Of a stretch of DNA of 64,000 bases, positions 52,130 through 61,227 are shown in pieces. Source of the DNA: JAVJQS01 sp040218815. Its GTDB lineage: Bacteria; Bacteroidota; Bacteroidia; Flavobacteriales_E; Vicingaceae. Position 1 is the stretch's first letter. Each line of letters starts with the position of its first letter. A program made the position numbers and the translations under genes. The stretch is taken from contig JAVJQS010000008.1 in the NCBI GenBank assembly GCA_040218815.1, forward strand, positions 124,001 through 188,000, read 5' to 3'. The notes below the pieces were generated by a model. The model searched no databases. It was not told where the DNA came from and was given only the letters and a program-made list of their open reading frames with translations.

Positions 52130-53026
52130 ATGCAGTTGACAACTGATAACTCACTTACTATTTCACCATCATTTTCTGAAAAACTAGCTGCTTACGCTGG
52201 ATTTTTTAAGTTAAGACTTGCTTCTTTAGTTGTTTTTTCAGCAGCATTGGGTTACTTAATTGCTGCTGACTCGGTCGATTTCATGCAATTGTTTTACTTA
52301 TGCATTGGCGGATTCTTAGTTACAGGTGCTTCAAATGGATTCAACCAAATTATTGAAATTGATTTAGATCGCTTGATGGAGCGCACAAAAAATCGTCCAT
52401 TGGTTACAGGTAAAATGGGCAAACTTGAGGCAATAATTGTGGCTACTACATCTGGCGTTGTTGGGGTTTTAATGCTTTGGTTTTTGTTAAACCCACTTTC
52501 AGGAATTTTAGGAATACTGGCATTATTTTTATATGCCGCTGTTTACACTCCATTGAAACAAATCACTCCTTGGGCTGTTTTCGTTGGGGCATTTCCAGGG
52601 GCAATTCCACCCATGTTAGGCTGGGTAGCATATGAAGGAACATTTGGACTAGAACCAGGGTTATTATTCGCCCTGCAATTTATGTGGCAGTTCCCCCATT
52701 TTTGGGCAATTGCTTGGAAAGCAGATGAAGATTACAAAAAAGCAGGGTTTCACTTATTGCCTTCAAAGGGAGGGAAAGATCAAACTTCTGCCTATTTAAT
52801 TTTGTTGTATTCCTTTTTTCTGTTGCTGGTGAGTTTATTGCCAGTTGCTTTCGGATTTGTAGGGAATTATGGATTGATTGTTATGATTTTAGCTGGAATT
52901 TTAATGATACAACCTTCAATTCAATTGTATAAAAAAAGAACAGATAAGGCAGCGTTAAAAGTGATGTTTGCCTCATTTATATATGTGCCGGTTGTATTAT
53001 TAGCCTGGTTTTTTGATAAAATGTAA
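52130..53026 (+). CDS. ctaB: Protoheme IX farnesyltransferase (heme O synthase)
   Basis: About 298 residues with some nine membrane helices of the UbiA prenyltransferase superfamily. The prenyl-diphosphate/Mg site is 'SNGFNQIIEIDLDRLMERTKNR' read in part (N-x3-E-x-D-x2-R-x3-R), and the second is 'DYKKAGFHLLP'. It adds a farnesyl group to heme b to make heme O for the oxidase. It heads a run of oxidase genes on the same strand spaced by 2-22 bases. ATG 52130 chosen because of the promoter box. Confidence 0.94.
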   Translation: MQLTTDNSLTISPSFSEKLAAYAGFFKLRLASLVVFSAALGYLIAADSVDFMQLFYLCIGGFLVTGASNGFNQIIEIDLDRLMERTKNRPLVTGKMGKLEAIIVATTSGVVGVLMLWFLLNPLSGILGILALFLYAAVYTPLKQITPWAVFVGAFPGAIPPMLGWVAYEGTFGLEPGLLFALQFMWQFPHFWAIAWKADEDYKKAGFHLLPSKGGKDQTSAYLILLYSFFLLLVSLLPVAFGFVGNYGLIVMILAGILMIQPSIQLYKKRTDKAALKVMFASFIYVPVVLLAWFFDKM

Positions 53027-53028
53027 TT

Positions 53029-53622
53029 ATGGACGATCAGTATTCGCTTAGTGAAAAGGATTTTCAAGAAGAAAAGCGCAAGAAGGTAGCCAAGCCTTTA
53101 GTTTGGTTTGGTATGGCAAGTATCGTTATGCTTTTTGCTGGACTAACAAGTGCAGTAATAGTGCGCAAAGGCGATGGAAGTTGGAACTCTTTCGAAATGC
53201 CCTCCATGTTCTTGTGGAGTACAATTATTATTGCTATCAGCAGTCTCACTTTTATTTTAGGGGCTTACTTTGCAAAAAAGGATAAGCCTAAGCAAGTGAA
53301 ATTATTTATTGGGCTTACTCTCCTTCTCGGGATATTGTTCATTTATATGCAGTTTTTAGGTTATAATCAGTTAATGGCTAATAATGTATTCTTAACAGGT
53401 CCTGGATCCAATGCTTCAGGGTCGTTTTTATATATTATTTCGTTTTTACACATCTTGCATTTGCTTGGTGGAATGGTAGCTTTATCAATTGTATTTTTTA
53501 ATGCTTTGAAAGAGCAATACAACTCAAAAAATTTATTAGGTTTGCAGGTGTGTTCTACATATTGGCATTTTATGGGTGGTATGTGGCTCTATTTATATAT
53601 ATTTTTTAAGCTGATAATTTAA
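53029..53622 (+). CDS. Heme-copper oxidase subunit III-family protein (short form)
   Basis: 197 residues with five membrane helices, of the cytochrome c oxidase subunit III fold. 'FYIISFLHILHLLGGMVAL'-type segment 'SFLHILHLLGGMVALSIV' and 'STYWHFMGGMWLYLYIFF' correspond to the final helices of subunit III. It is shorter than the next gene's product and lacks part of the N-terminal region. In Bacteroidota two such genes in tandem are common; how the two share the subunit III role is not clear. Two bases after ctaB and 10 before the next gene. Confidence 0.87.
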   Translation: MDDQYSLSEKDFQEEKRKKVAKPLVWFGMASIVMLFAGLTSAVIVRKGDGSWNSFEMPSMFLWSTIIIAISSLTFILGAYFAKKDKPKQVKLFIGLTLLLGILFIYMQFLGYNQLMANNVFLTGPGSNASGSFLYIISFLHILHLLGGMVALSIVFFNALKEQYNSKNLLGLQVCSTYWHFMGGMWLYLYIFFKLII

Positions 53623-53632
53623 GACTTTTACT

Positions 53633-54436
53633 ATGGCAGGACATACTCCTTCTGTTGATTCAAAAAAATTATGGGGTGGTGGAATATCTCCCTTTAATGT
53701 TAGTTATGGAAAAATCATGATGTGGTTTTTCTTGGTTTCAGATGCCTTCTCTTTCTCTGGCCTTTTAATTTCTTATGGCTTTATGCGTCATAGGTTTGAG
53801 GAGATTTGGCCAGTAGCGGAAAATGTATTTACTCATTTTCCTTTCTTTCACGGTGATCATCCACTGCTCTATGTGGCTTTAATGACTTTTATTTTGATTA
53901 TGAGTTCTGTTACCATGGTATTAGCTGTGGAAGCCGGACATCGTATGAATAAAAAAGGAGTAACCCTTTGGATGGCGTTAACTATCGTCGGCGGTTTAAT
54001 TTTTGTAGGTTCTCAGGCTTGGGAATGGTATCATTTTATTCACGGAACCGAGTTAGGAGCCTTGCAATTAGTTGATGGAACGATTGCTCAATGGGTCAGT
54101 GATGCTAAAAACGCATTTGTTTTGCCAACAGGAGTAGAAGTAAGCGGCGCAGAAGCAGCTGCAATGATTAAAGAAGGTACAGAAGTTTACGGAGCTAATC
54201 TCACGGTAAATGAATACGGACTTCCTGCATTTGGAGATTTCTTCTTCTTTATAACAGGTTTTCACGGAACACACGTTTTTAGTGGTGTTGTTCTAAACTT
54301 CATCATTTTCGTTAATGTTTTAAAGGGAACTTATGAAAAAAGAGGGCACTACGAAATGGTTGAAAAGGTCGGGCTTTACTGGCACTTTGTTGACCTTGTT
54401 TGGGTGTTTGTATTTACTTTTTTCTACTTAGTATAA
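53633..54436 (+). CDS. ctaE: Cytochrome c oxidase subunit III
   Basis: 267 residues. It starts with a soluble segment ('SKKLWGGGISPFNVSYGKIMMWFFLVSDAF'), has about five helices, a periplasmic insert of about 60 residues rich in Gly/Ala/Glu (145-200), and ends with the family block 'FHGTHVFSGVVLNFI' and 'KVGLYWHFVDLVWVFVFTFFYL'. It stabilises the oxidase core encoded by ctaC and ctaD 16 kb upstream. It lies within the ctaB operon, 20 bases before subunit IV. Confidence 0.94.
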   Translation: MAGHTPSVDSKKLWGGGISPFNVSYGKIMMWFFLVSDAFSFSGLLISYGFMRHRFEEIWPVAENVFTHFPFFHGDHPLLYVALMTFILIMSSVTMVLAVEAGHRMNKKGVTLWMALTIVGGLIFVGSQAWEWYHFIHGTELGALQLVDGTIAQWVSDAKNAFVLPTGVEVSGAEAAAMIKEGTEVYGANLTVNEYGLPAFGDFFFFITGFHGTHVFSGVVLNFIIFVNVLKGTYEKRGHYEMVEKVGLYWHFVDLVWVFVFTFFYLV

Positions 54437-54456
54437 ATTTTTAAGAATAACAGGAT

Positions 54457-54816
54457 ATGTCAGATTTTGATAGAACTGCAGAATATGTTTCACATCACTC
54501 AGAAGAAGAGGGAAAAGCGATGCGAAAGACAATTTGGGTAATCTTTTGGGTACTATTGGGGATTACAACAGCTGAGGTTTCCTTGGGTTTATTTTGGAAA
54601 GATTTAGGCTTAATGTGGGCTTTTGTAAAGTGGACGTTTATTGTTTTAACGCTTATTAAAGCTTATTACATTGTCGCTTACTATATGCACCTCAAGCACG
54701 AATACAAAAATTTCATTTACATGGTATCCATTCCCTATTTGGTGTTGGTTGCATATTTAATTGTTATGCTACTTGTTGAAGCAGTATTTGTGCATGATAC
54801 TTCAGGTCTATTATAG
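54457..54816 (+). CDS. Cytochrome c oxidase subunit IV (CyoD/COX4-prokaryotic type)
   Basis: 119 residues: a short acidic N-terminus with several histidines ('YVSHHSEEEGKAMRKTIW'), then three membrane helices. 'FVKWTFIVLTLIKAYYIVAYYMHLKHE' in part is the typical end of the second helix in this family. It is a small accessory subunit of the oxidase. It sits between subunit III and the SCO gene, four bases before the latter. Confidence 0.88.
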   Translation: MSDFDRTAEYVSHHSEEEGKAMRKTIWVIFWVLLGITTAEVSLGLFWKDLGLMWAFVKWTFIVLTLIKAYYIVAYYMHLKHEYKNFIYMVSIPYLVLVAYLIVMLLVEAVFVHDTSGLL

Positions 54817-54819
54817 GTA

Positions 54820-55494
54820 ATGAGCGGAAAAACAATAAAAAAGGGGGCAATTTTAATTGCCATCTTAATTGTTCCAACGATTGCCTTTTTTATATTGCAT
54901 TCGGGTACTAATAACTTTAAAAAACTCCCATTCTACGGTCCTAAGAAACTAGTGGAAGGAACAAGGGATACATTATACCATAGCATCCCTTACTTTGAGT
55001 TTACTAATCAGCTGGGTGAAACCATTTCACAAGAGGATTATGAAGGGAAGATTTATGTAGCTGATTTTTTCTTTACAACTTGTCCTACAATTTGTCCTAA
55101 AATGTCAACTCACATGTTGGAGTTGCAAAAGCACTTTTACGACCGTCCTGAATTTAGATTGCTCTCTCACACCGTAAATCCTGAACACGATTCAGTCGAA
55201 GTGCTTTATGAGTACTCACGAATGGTACATGCACGTGATTCAGTTTGGGACTTTGTTACTGGCGAAAAAGAAGATATATATCAAATTGCATTTGATGGCT
55301 ATTTTGCAAATGCAATGGAAGATGAAGTAGCGCCAGGAGGGTTTTTACATTCATCTAACTTATTTCTGATTGATACCGAAGGACGAATCCGTGGAATATT
55401 CGATGGCACTAGCACCAGAGAAGTAGAGAGTTTAATGGATGCTATTCAAATTTTATTACGAGAAGATTATGCCCCTTTAAAAGAGGCTCATTGA
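54820..55494 (+). CDS. SCO family copper chaperone
   Basis: 224 residues: one N-terminal membrane helix (about 8-26) and a periplasmic thioredoxin-fold domain. The copper site is C-x3-C in 'FFFTTCPTICPKMSTHM' with the distant histidine in 'GGFLHSSNLFLID'. It delivers copper to, or reduces, the CuA centre of the oxidase subunit II. 'LLSHTVNPEHDSVEVLYEYS' is also typical. Its stop codon overlaps a possible TTG start of the next gene. Confidence 0.94.
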   Translation: MSGKTIKKGAILIAILIVPTIAFFILHSGTNNFKKLPFYGPKKLVEGTRDTLYHSIPYFEFTNQLGETISQEDYEGKIYVADFFFTTCPTICPKMSTHMLELQKHFYDRPEFRLLSHTVNPEHDSVEVLYEYSRMVHARDSVWDFVTGEKEDIYQIAFDGYFANAMEDEVAPGGFLHSSNLFLIDTEGRIRGIFDGTSTREVESLMDAIQILLREDYAPLKEAH

Positions 55495-55508
55495 AGCTAA
55501 CAGTTAGA

Positions 55509-56036
55509 ATGGAAGATAAAAAAGCCAGGAATTTTAAACCATTAATCATAATTGCATCGATATTAATACCTGTTGTGGTTGCGGTGCTATACCTTTTACC
55601 AAAGAACTTTGAAGTTGGAGATGAGGTCTATATGTTACCAAAATTAAACGCCATTATTAATGGCACTGCAAGCATTGTTTTAATTGCAGCGTTTTTTGCC
55701 ATTAAAGCCAAGAATATTAAGTTGCATCAAAACTTAATGTTTACAGCATTGCTTTTGTCTGTGTTATTTTTACTGTCCTATGTAACTTATCATGCCCTTA
55801 CCGAATCAACATCATTTGGAGGTAAAGGCATTATCCGTAACATCTATTTTTTCATTTTACTTTCCCATATTTTACTTGCTATCATTATTGTTCCTTTGGT
55901 AATGATTACCTTCAGTCGTGCTTTGGCTGAAAAGTTCGATAAGCATAAAAAGATTGCACGTATTACCTTACCGCTTTGGTTGTATGTAACCGTTACTGGT
56001 GTTGTGGTGTACTTGATGATTTCTCCTTATTATTAA
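55509..56036 (+). CDS. DUF420 family membrane protein
   Basis: About 175 residues with four to five membrane helices. 'LPKLNAIINGTASIVLIAAFFAIKAKN' in part, 'LHQNLMFTALLLSVLFLLSYVTYH' in part and 'HILLAIIIVPLVMITFSRAL' are the DUF420 (CtaM-like) pattern, with conserved histidines at helix ends. DUF420 proteins accompany oxidase genes and have been linked to oxidase assembly in Gram-positives. I chose ATG 55509; a TTG at 55491 overlapping the SCO stop codon is possible. Confidence 0.87.
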   Translation: MEDKKARNFKPLIIIASILIPVVVAVLYLLPKNFEVGDEVYMLPKLNAIINGTASIVLIAAFFAIKAKNIKLHQNLMFTALLLSVLFLLSYVTYHALTESTSFGGKGIIRNIYFFILLSHILLAIIIVPLVMITFSRALAEKFDKHKKIARITLPLWLYVTVTGVVVYLMISPYY

Positions 56037-56057
56037 CAAAAACTCCATTTTACTGTT

Positions 56058-56065
56058 TATCTTTG
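56058..56065 (+). promoter_or_regulatory. Candidate -7 promoter box TATCTTTG
   Basis: Exact TAnnTTTG match only five bases before the ATG at 56071. The message would begin at or near the start codon (leaderless), or the gene is instead read with the oxidase operon. Confidence 0.35.
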
Positions 56066-56070
56066 TACAC

Positions 56071-56322
56071 ATGGTGAGAAGAGGTTTAATATTACTTGTT
56101 ATTGTTATTCTAGTTGCTGGTTTTCAGCAGGAATTATCAGCGCAATGTGCCATGTGCAAGGCCGTTTTAGAATCAAACATGCAAAGCGGAGAAGAAGCGG
56201 TTGGAAAAGGCATTAATAGTGGTATTATGTACATTATGTTTGTTCCTTATATTTTATTAGGGACAATAGGATATTTTATGTACCGACACTTCAAAAAAAC
56301 AAATCAATCAGTTGGTAGTTAA
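56071..56322 (+). CDS. Small exported membrane protein with CxxC
   Basis: 83 residues: signal peptide ending 'ELSAQ', then C26-x-x-C29 ('CAMCKAVLESNM'), a short helix and a membrane segment about 52-70 followed by a basic tail ('MYRHFKKTNQ'). No family name recognised. The two cysteines just outside the membrane, next to SCO and DUF420 genes, suggest a role in copper or thiol chemistry for oxidase assembly; this is inference from position. It is the last gene of the oxidase group, 35 bases after DUF420. Confidence 0.75.
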   Translation: MVRRGLILLVIVILVAGFQQELSAQCAMCKAVLESNMQSGEEAVGKGINSGIMYIMFVPYILLGTIGYFMYRHFKKTNQSVGS

Positions 56323-56344
56323 CTGAATAGTTCTTATTAAATTT

Positions 56345-56447
56345 TTATCAAGAAAGGCGGAGGGACAGGCCCTGCGAAGCCTTGGCAACCTTTTCAGGAA
56401 TGAAAGCGGTGCCAATTCCTGTTCCGTTATAGGCGGATGTAGATAAG
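56345..56447 (+). ncRNA. SAM-I (S-box) riboswitch upstream of metH
   Basis: The conserved S-box blocks occur in order: AGAAAGGCGGAGGGA, GGCCCTGCGAAGCC, GGCAACC, GGTGCCAATTCC, and AGATAAG closing P1 with TTATC at the start. Coordinates follow the P1 pairing. It lies before metH and is followed by an intrinsic terminator, so high S-adenosylmethionine should end transcription before the gene. Confidence 0.93.
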
Positions 56448-56460
56448 CCAAAAGTATTTT

Positions 56461-56494
56461 AAAGCCCTTTTGACGAAGTCGAAGGGCTTTTTTT
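56461..56494 (+). terminator. Riboswitch-controlled intrinsic terminator
   Basis: Stem AAAGCCCTT / AAGGGCTTT with a GAC-GAA-GTC top and a run of seven T, 13 bases after the SAM-I aptamer and 10 bases before the metH ATG. It is the expected expression platform. Confidence 0.9.
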
Positions 56495-56504
56495 ATGACA
56501 GTAT

Positions 56505-59500
56505 ATGATGGATATTAGAGAAGTATTAAAGAATAGAATATTAGTGTTGGATGGAGCAATGGGAACCATGATTCAACGCCACACCTTAACGGAAGAAGAT
56601 TTTAGAGGGACTCAGTTCAAAGAGCATTCTATGCCTCTTAAAGGGAATAATGACTTACTTTCAATTACCCAACCTGAAATAATTAAGGATATTCATGCAG
56701 CCTACTTTGAAGCAGGAGCAGATATCCTTGAGACCAATACTTTTTCTTCCACTACCATAGCACAAGCAGATTATGGCTTAGAAAGCGCTGTATATGAGCT
56801 GAACTATCAGTCAGCCAAAATAGCGAAGGAGGTAGCAAATGAGTTTACTGCAAAAAACCCAGATCAGCCTAGATACGTTGCAGGCTCAATTGGACCAACC
56901 AACAGAACATTGTCACTTTCCCCTGATGTAAACAAACCAGAATATAGAAACATCACTTTTGATGAATTAAAGGAAGCTTATTTTGAACAAGTAAAAGCCT
57001 TGGTTGAAGGTGGTTCTGACCTATTGTTGGTAGAGACTGTTTTTGATACCCTGAATTGTAAGGCTGCATTATTTGCCATTTCTGATTACTTTGAAGAATC
57101 TGGAACAGAATTGCCGATTATGGTTTCGGGTACTATCACAGATGCTAGTGGAAGAACCCTTTCAGGGCAAACGGCTGAAGCTTTTTTGTTATCTATAAGC
57201 CATCTTCCCTTGTTAAGTGTTGGGTTTAACTGTGCTTTAGGAGCAAAAGAATTGAGGCCCCACTTAGAAGTAATTTCAAAAAATACTGAATTTCTTGTCA
57301 GTGCGCACCCCAACGCAGGACTACCTAATGCCTTTGGAGAATATGATCAAACGGCTGAAGAAATGGGCGGATTCATTGAAGAGTTTATAGCAAGTGGGTT
57401 CGTTAACATAATTGGGGGATGCTGTGGAACTACCCCTGAGCACATTGCCGAGATTGCAAAAATTGCTCAGAAATATCAGCCTAGAAAAGCTCCAAAAATT
57501 GAAAAAATGCCGCGCTATAGCGGTTTAGAGCCCTTGATCATTACCAAAGAAAGTAACTTCGTAAATGTTGGGGAACGTACAAATGTTACTGGCTCATTAA
57601 AGTTTAAACGATTGATAAAAGAAGATCAATTTGAGGAGGCATTATCGGTTGCCTTACAACAAGTTGAAGGAGGTGCTCAAATTATCGATGTCAACATGGA
57701 TGAAGGAATGTTGGATTCTGAAGAAGCGATGGTGACTTTCTTAAACATGATTGCTTCCGAGCCTGATATTTCTCGAGTTCCTGTGATGATTGATTCCTCC
57801 AAATGGTCAGTTATTGAAGCTGGCTTAAAGTGTGTTCAAGGTAAATCCATTGTAAACTCCATTAGTTTAAAAGAAGGAGAAGAGAATTTTATTAAGCAAG
57901 CTAAGCTAGTACGTAAATATGGAGCTGCTGTAATTGTAATGGCATTTGATGAAAAAGGTCAAGCCGATAACTATGAGCGACGAATAGAAATATGTGAAAG
58001 AGCCTATAAAATCCTTATGGAGAAAGTCGATTTCCCACCAGAGGACATTATTTTTGATCCTAATATTCTCACTGTAGGAACGGGAATTGAAGAGCATAAT
58101 AATTATGCAGTTGATTTTATAAAAGCAACAAATTGGATTAAAAGTAATTTACCTCATGCCCTTGTTAGTGGGGGAGTGAGTAACGTCTCTTTTTCTTTTC
58201 GAGGAAATAATTATGTGCGAGAAGCGATGAACTCAGCTTTTCTATACCATGCTATTAAAAATGGCTTGGATATGGGAATAGTCAATGCGGGAATGATTGA
58301 AGTATACGATGACATTCCAAAAGACCTGTTAGAGCATGTAGAGGACGTATTGTTAAACCGGAGAGATGATGCTGCAGAGCGCATCACACAATTTGCTGAA
58401 AATGCCCAAACTGGCGGAAAAGTCACAGTGAAGGATGAAGCATGGCGCAAAGAATCAGTTCAAAATCGCTTAAGCCACTCTTTAGTAAAAGGAATAGTAG
58501 AATACATTGTTGAAGATACAGAGGAAGCACGATTGCAATACGATAAGCCGCTTCAAGTAATTGAAGGGCCTCTCATGGACGGAATGAATGTGGTAGGGGA
58601 CTTATTTGGTTCGGGGAAAATGTTTTTACCTCAAGTAGTAAAAAGTGCAAGGGTAATGAAAAAGGCCGTAGCCCACTTGCTTCCTTTTATAGAAGAAGAA
58701 AAGAAGAAGTCGGGTGATGTAGCTAAAAATGCAGGTAAAATATTACTAGCGACGGTAAAGGGAGATGTACATGATATTGGGAAAAATATAGTGGCGGTAG
58801 TGCTTGCTTGTAATAATTATGAGGTTATTGACATGGGAGTAATGGTTCCTGCAGAAAAAATTCTTGCAGAAGCTATTGAAAAAGAAGTAGATATGATTGG
58901 CCTAAGTGGCTTAATTACTCCCTCTTTAGATGAAATGGCACATGTAGCTGCTGAGATGCAAAGACAAGATTATAAAATGCCTTTACTAATTGGTGGAGCA
59001 ACCACTTCAAAAGCACATACAGCGGTAAAAATTGCACCGAACTATCAATATCCAGTAGTTCATGTGTTAGATGCATCACGCTCCGTTCCCGTAGCAGGAA
59101 GCCTGTTAACAAAAGAAGCCGAGGTGAAGTCAGCTTATGTTGAAAGTGTTAGCAAAGAATATGAAGTGTTGCGAGAGCAGCATGAAAAGAAGAAAGGGTT
59201 CAAAAAAATTATTTCCATTGAGGATGCTCGTAAAAATAAATTGGACTTAGATTTTTCAACGGAATCAATTACAACACCGAAGTTTTTGGGTACAAAAAAA
59301 TTAGAAGATTTTCCAATCTCAGACTTGATTCCTTTTATTGATTGGACTCCTTTCTTTAGCACTTGGGAGTTAGCTGGAAAATACCCTAAAATATTTGAGG
59401 ATGAGTTAATTGGAGTAGAAGCTAAGAAAGTATTTGATGATGCTCAGGCAATGCTTAAAAAGATTGTAGATGAAAATTGGCTAACTGCAAAAGCCGTTTT

Positions 59501-60179
59501 TGGCTTTTGGCCCGCAAATTCAAGTGGTGATGATATTGAATTGTATGAAAATGAAGATAGGAATAAGCTAAAAAAGACCCTTTATAGTCTGCGCCAACAA
59601 GGTAAAAAAGCATCAAATGTTCCAAATTTGGCATTGGCAGACTTTATAGTACCAAAAAACACTGGATTAAAAGATTATATAGGTGCATTTGCCGTTACAG
59701 CTGGAATAGGCATTGAAGAGCATGTGGAGCGTTTTGAGAAAGATCACGATGACTACAACAGCATTATGATTAAAGCACTTGCAGATCGATTGGCTGAAGC
59801 TTTTGCTGAAAAACTGCACCAATTGGTGAGAACAGAACATTGGGGCTATGCATCTGATGAAGGACTTGATAATGAAGCTTTAATCAAAGAGAAATATCAA
59901 GGTATTCGACCAGCTGCTGGTTACCCTGCTTGCCCTGATCATAGTGAAAAAGAGACCATATTTGAATTACTAAAAGCAGAAGATATAGGAATAAGGCTAA
60001 CGGAAAGTTTTGCAATGCTTCCTACTGCTGCGGTAAGTGGTTTGTATTTTTCGCACCCTAAATCAAAATATTTTGGATTAGGCAAAGTAGAGAAAGATCA
60101 AATGACTGATTATGCTGCCCGAAAGGGAAAAGTAGTTGAGGAGGTTGAAAAGTGGCTTCGACCTAATTTGAACTACTAA
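56505..60179 (+). CDS. metH: Cobalamin-dependent methionine synthase
   Basis: 1224 residues with all four modules. Homocysteine domain (1-330): zinc ligands C243 ('GFNCALGA') and C306-C307 ('GGCCGTTPEH'). Pterin/methyl-THF domain (about 345-620): 'NVGERTNVTGSLKFKRLI', 'VMIDSSKWSVIEAGL'. Cobalamin domain (about 650-890): B12-ligand H756 in 'GDVHDIGKN'. Activation domain (about 920-1224): 'RPAAGYPACPDHSEK', the SAM-binding motif. It methylates homocysteine. An upstream SAM-I riboswitch regulates it. A second ATG follows the first directly. Confidence 0.97.
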   Translation: MMDIREVLKNRILVLDGAMGTMIQRHTLTEEDFRGTQFKEHSMPLKGNNDLLSITQPEIIKDIHAAYFEAGADILETNTFSSTTIAQADYGLESAVYELNYQSAKIAKEVANEFTAKNPDQPRYVAGSIGPTNRTLSLSPDVNKPEYRNITFDELKEAYFEQVKALVEGGSDLLLVETVFDTLNCKAALFAISDYFEESGTELPIMVSGTITDASGRTLSGQTAEAFLLSISHLPLLSVGFNCALGAKELRPHLEVISKNTEFLVSAHPNAGLPNAFGEYDQTAEEMGGFIEEFIASGFVNIIGGCCGTTPEHIAEIAKIAQKYQPRKAPKIEKMPRYSGLEPLIITKESNFVNVGERTNVTGSLKFKRLIKEDQFEEALSVALQQVEGGAQIIDVNMDEGMLDSEEAMVTFLNMIASEPDISRVPVMIDSSKWSVIEAGLKCVQGKSIVNSISLKEGEENFIKQAKLVRKYGAAVIVMAFDEKGQADNYERRIEICERAYKILMEKVDFPPEDIIFDPNILTVGTGIEEHNNYAVDFIKATNWIKSNLPHALVSGGVSNVSFSFRGNNYVREAMNSAFLYHAIKNGLDMGIVNAGMIEVYDDIPKDLLEHVEDVLLNRRDDAAERITQFAENAQTGGKVTVKDEAWRKESVQNRLSHSLVKGIVEYIVEDTEEARLQYDKPLQVIEGPLMDGMNVVGDLFGSGKMFLPQVVKSARVMKKAVAHLLPFIEEEKKKSGDVAKNAGKILLATVKGDVHDIGKNIVAVVLACNNYEVIDMGVMVPAEKILAEAIEKEVDMIGLSGLITPSLDEMAHVAAEMQRQDYKMPLLIGGATTSKAHTAVKIAPNYQYPVVHVLDASRSVPVAGSLLTKEAEVKSAYVESVSKEYEVLREQHEKKKGFKKIISIEDARKNKLDLDFSTESITTPKFLGTKKLEDFPISDLIPFIDWTPFFSTWELAGKYPKIFEDELIGVEAKKVFDDAQAMLKKIVDENWLTAKAVFGFWPANSSGDDIELYENEDRNKLKKTLYSLRQQGKKASNVPNLALADFIVPKNTGLKDYIGAFAVTAGIGIEEHVERFEKDHDDYNSIMIKALADRLAEAFAEKLHQLVRTEHWGYASDEGLDNEALIKEKYQGIRPAAGYPACPDHSEKETIFELLKAEDIGIRLTESFAMLPTAAVSGLYFSHPKSKYFGLGKVEKDQMTDYAARKGKVVEEVEKWLRPNLNY

Positions 60180-60188
60180 ACTAGGTTT

Positions 60189-61223
60189 CTACCTATTTAG
60201 GAATATAAGACCATTCAATGGAGTTTGAGCTTTACCATCAATGGTGTAAATAAATTGATACAGGTAATTACCTTTAGGTGCGTTGCTTCCATCCGGAAGC
60301 CTTCCATCCCAACTTCCATTAACACCTTTCCAAACGGCAACTGTTTTGCCCGTGTTATTGCTTATTCGCATACTTGCTTCCTGCACCTTATCTAAGCCTA
60401 CGGAGAAATCTTTAGTAATAATAAACTTGTCATTTATACCATCATGGTCGGGGGTAAAAGTAGTTGGAAACTCAATGTGAACGGCTATTTTTTCTTCGTC
60501 ATCCATTGAGGCAGGTTCAGCAATTTTAGAAGGACTGCTCTCATCAGATTTTTCACTTGTTGAATTTTCAGCTGATTGGTAGGTAGATTGAACAGAGGTG
60601 TTTGAATCATCCTCTATCGGAGCATCATTTTCAGCAGATGTGGCACCTTCAGTTGATGAAGGGTTTGTCGTATTTTCGTTTGCTTCAGCTTGAGATTGAT
60701 CAATAACTTCACCTTCAGGCTTGTTCGTATTAGTGTTGCTTTTGGAACTATTAGATAATTGTCTAACTGGGTCTGCTTGATCTTTTGGTAATTTTTTCCC
60801 AGTATTCTGTTCAGGAGTAGCTTGTCGAATAGTCGCTCCATTTTTATCATTTGCAGGGGTGTTGCCAACATTTTCTGGTGAAACATCAGCTGCATCGTTA
60901 GCTGATTGATTAGTAGGTGCAGTATTAATTGGTTGATTGTTTTCTGTTCCTTTTTTACTTGCCTGAATTGCAGCTTCTACTTTAGCTTCGCCTTTTTGAT
61001 TGAAAAAATAATATCCTCCTACAGCAGCGGCTGATATTGCCAATCCTACAATAGCAGTTGCTACCCAAGAGGATGAGGCTGAGCCTGCAGCACCAGCAGA
61101 AGATGCAGCAGCACTGGAGCTTATTCCTGATTGAACTTTTGCCCAAACATCAACTCCTGGATCAACTTCAAACTGATCGAATGCTTCTTTAAATATTTCG
61201 TCTATGTTTTTTTGCTCCTTCAA
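60189..61223 (-). CDS. Putative anti-sigma factor with CHU_C / T9SS-type C-terminal domain
   Basis: 344 residues starting with TTG (61223), four bases after the sigma gene. Residues 1-50 ('IDEIFKEAFDQFEVDPGVDVWAKVQ') resemble the short cytosolic segment of Bacteroidota anti-sigma proteins. One membrane helix spans about 53-72. A 170-residue low-complexity Asn/Ser/Thr/Glu linker follows. The last 95 residues ('FPTTFTPDHDGINDKFII', 'SWDGRLPDGSNAPKGNYLYQF') look like the gliding-motility-associated C-terminal (CHU_C/T9SS type B) domain. It probably binds the sigma factor inside and senses something outside. No family match was tested. Confidence 0.72.
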   Translation of the reverse strand: MKEQKNIDEIFKEAFDQFEVDPGVDVWAKVQSGISSSAAASSAGAAGSASSSWVATAIVGLAISAAAVGGYYFFNQKGEAKVEAAIQASKKGTENNQPINTAPTNQSANDAADVSPENVGNTPANDKNGATIRQATPEQNTGKKLPKDQADPVRQLSNSSKSNTNTNKPEGEVIDQSQAEANENTTNPSSTEGATSAENDAPIEDDSNTSVQSTYQSAENSTSEKSDESSPSKIAEPASMDDEEKIAVHIEFPTTFTPDHDGINDKFIITKDFSVGLDKVQEASMRISNNTGKTVAVWKGVNGSWDGRLPDGSNAPKGNYLYQFIYTIDGKAQTPLNGLIFLNR

Positions 61224-61227
61224 GACG

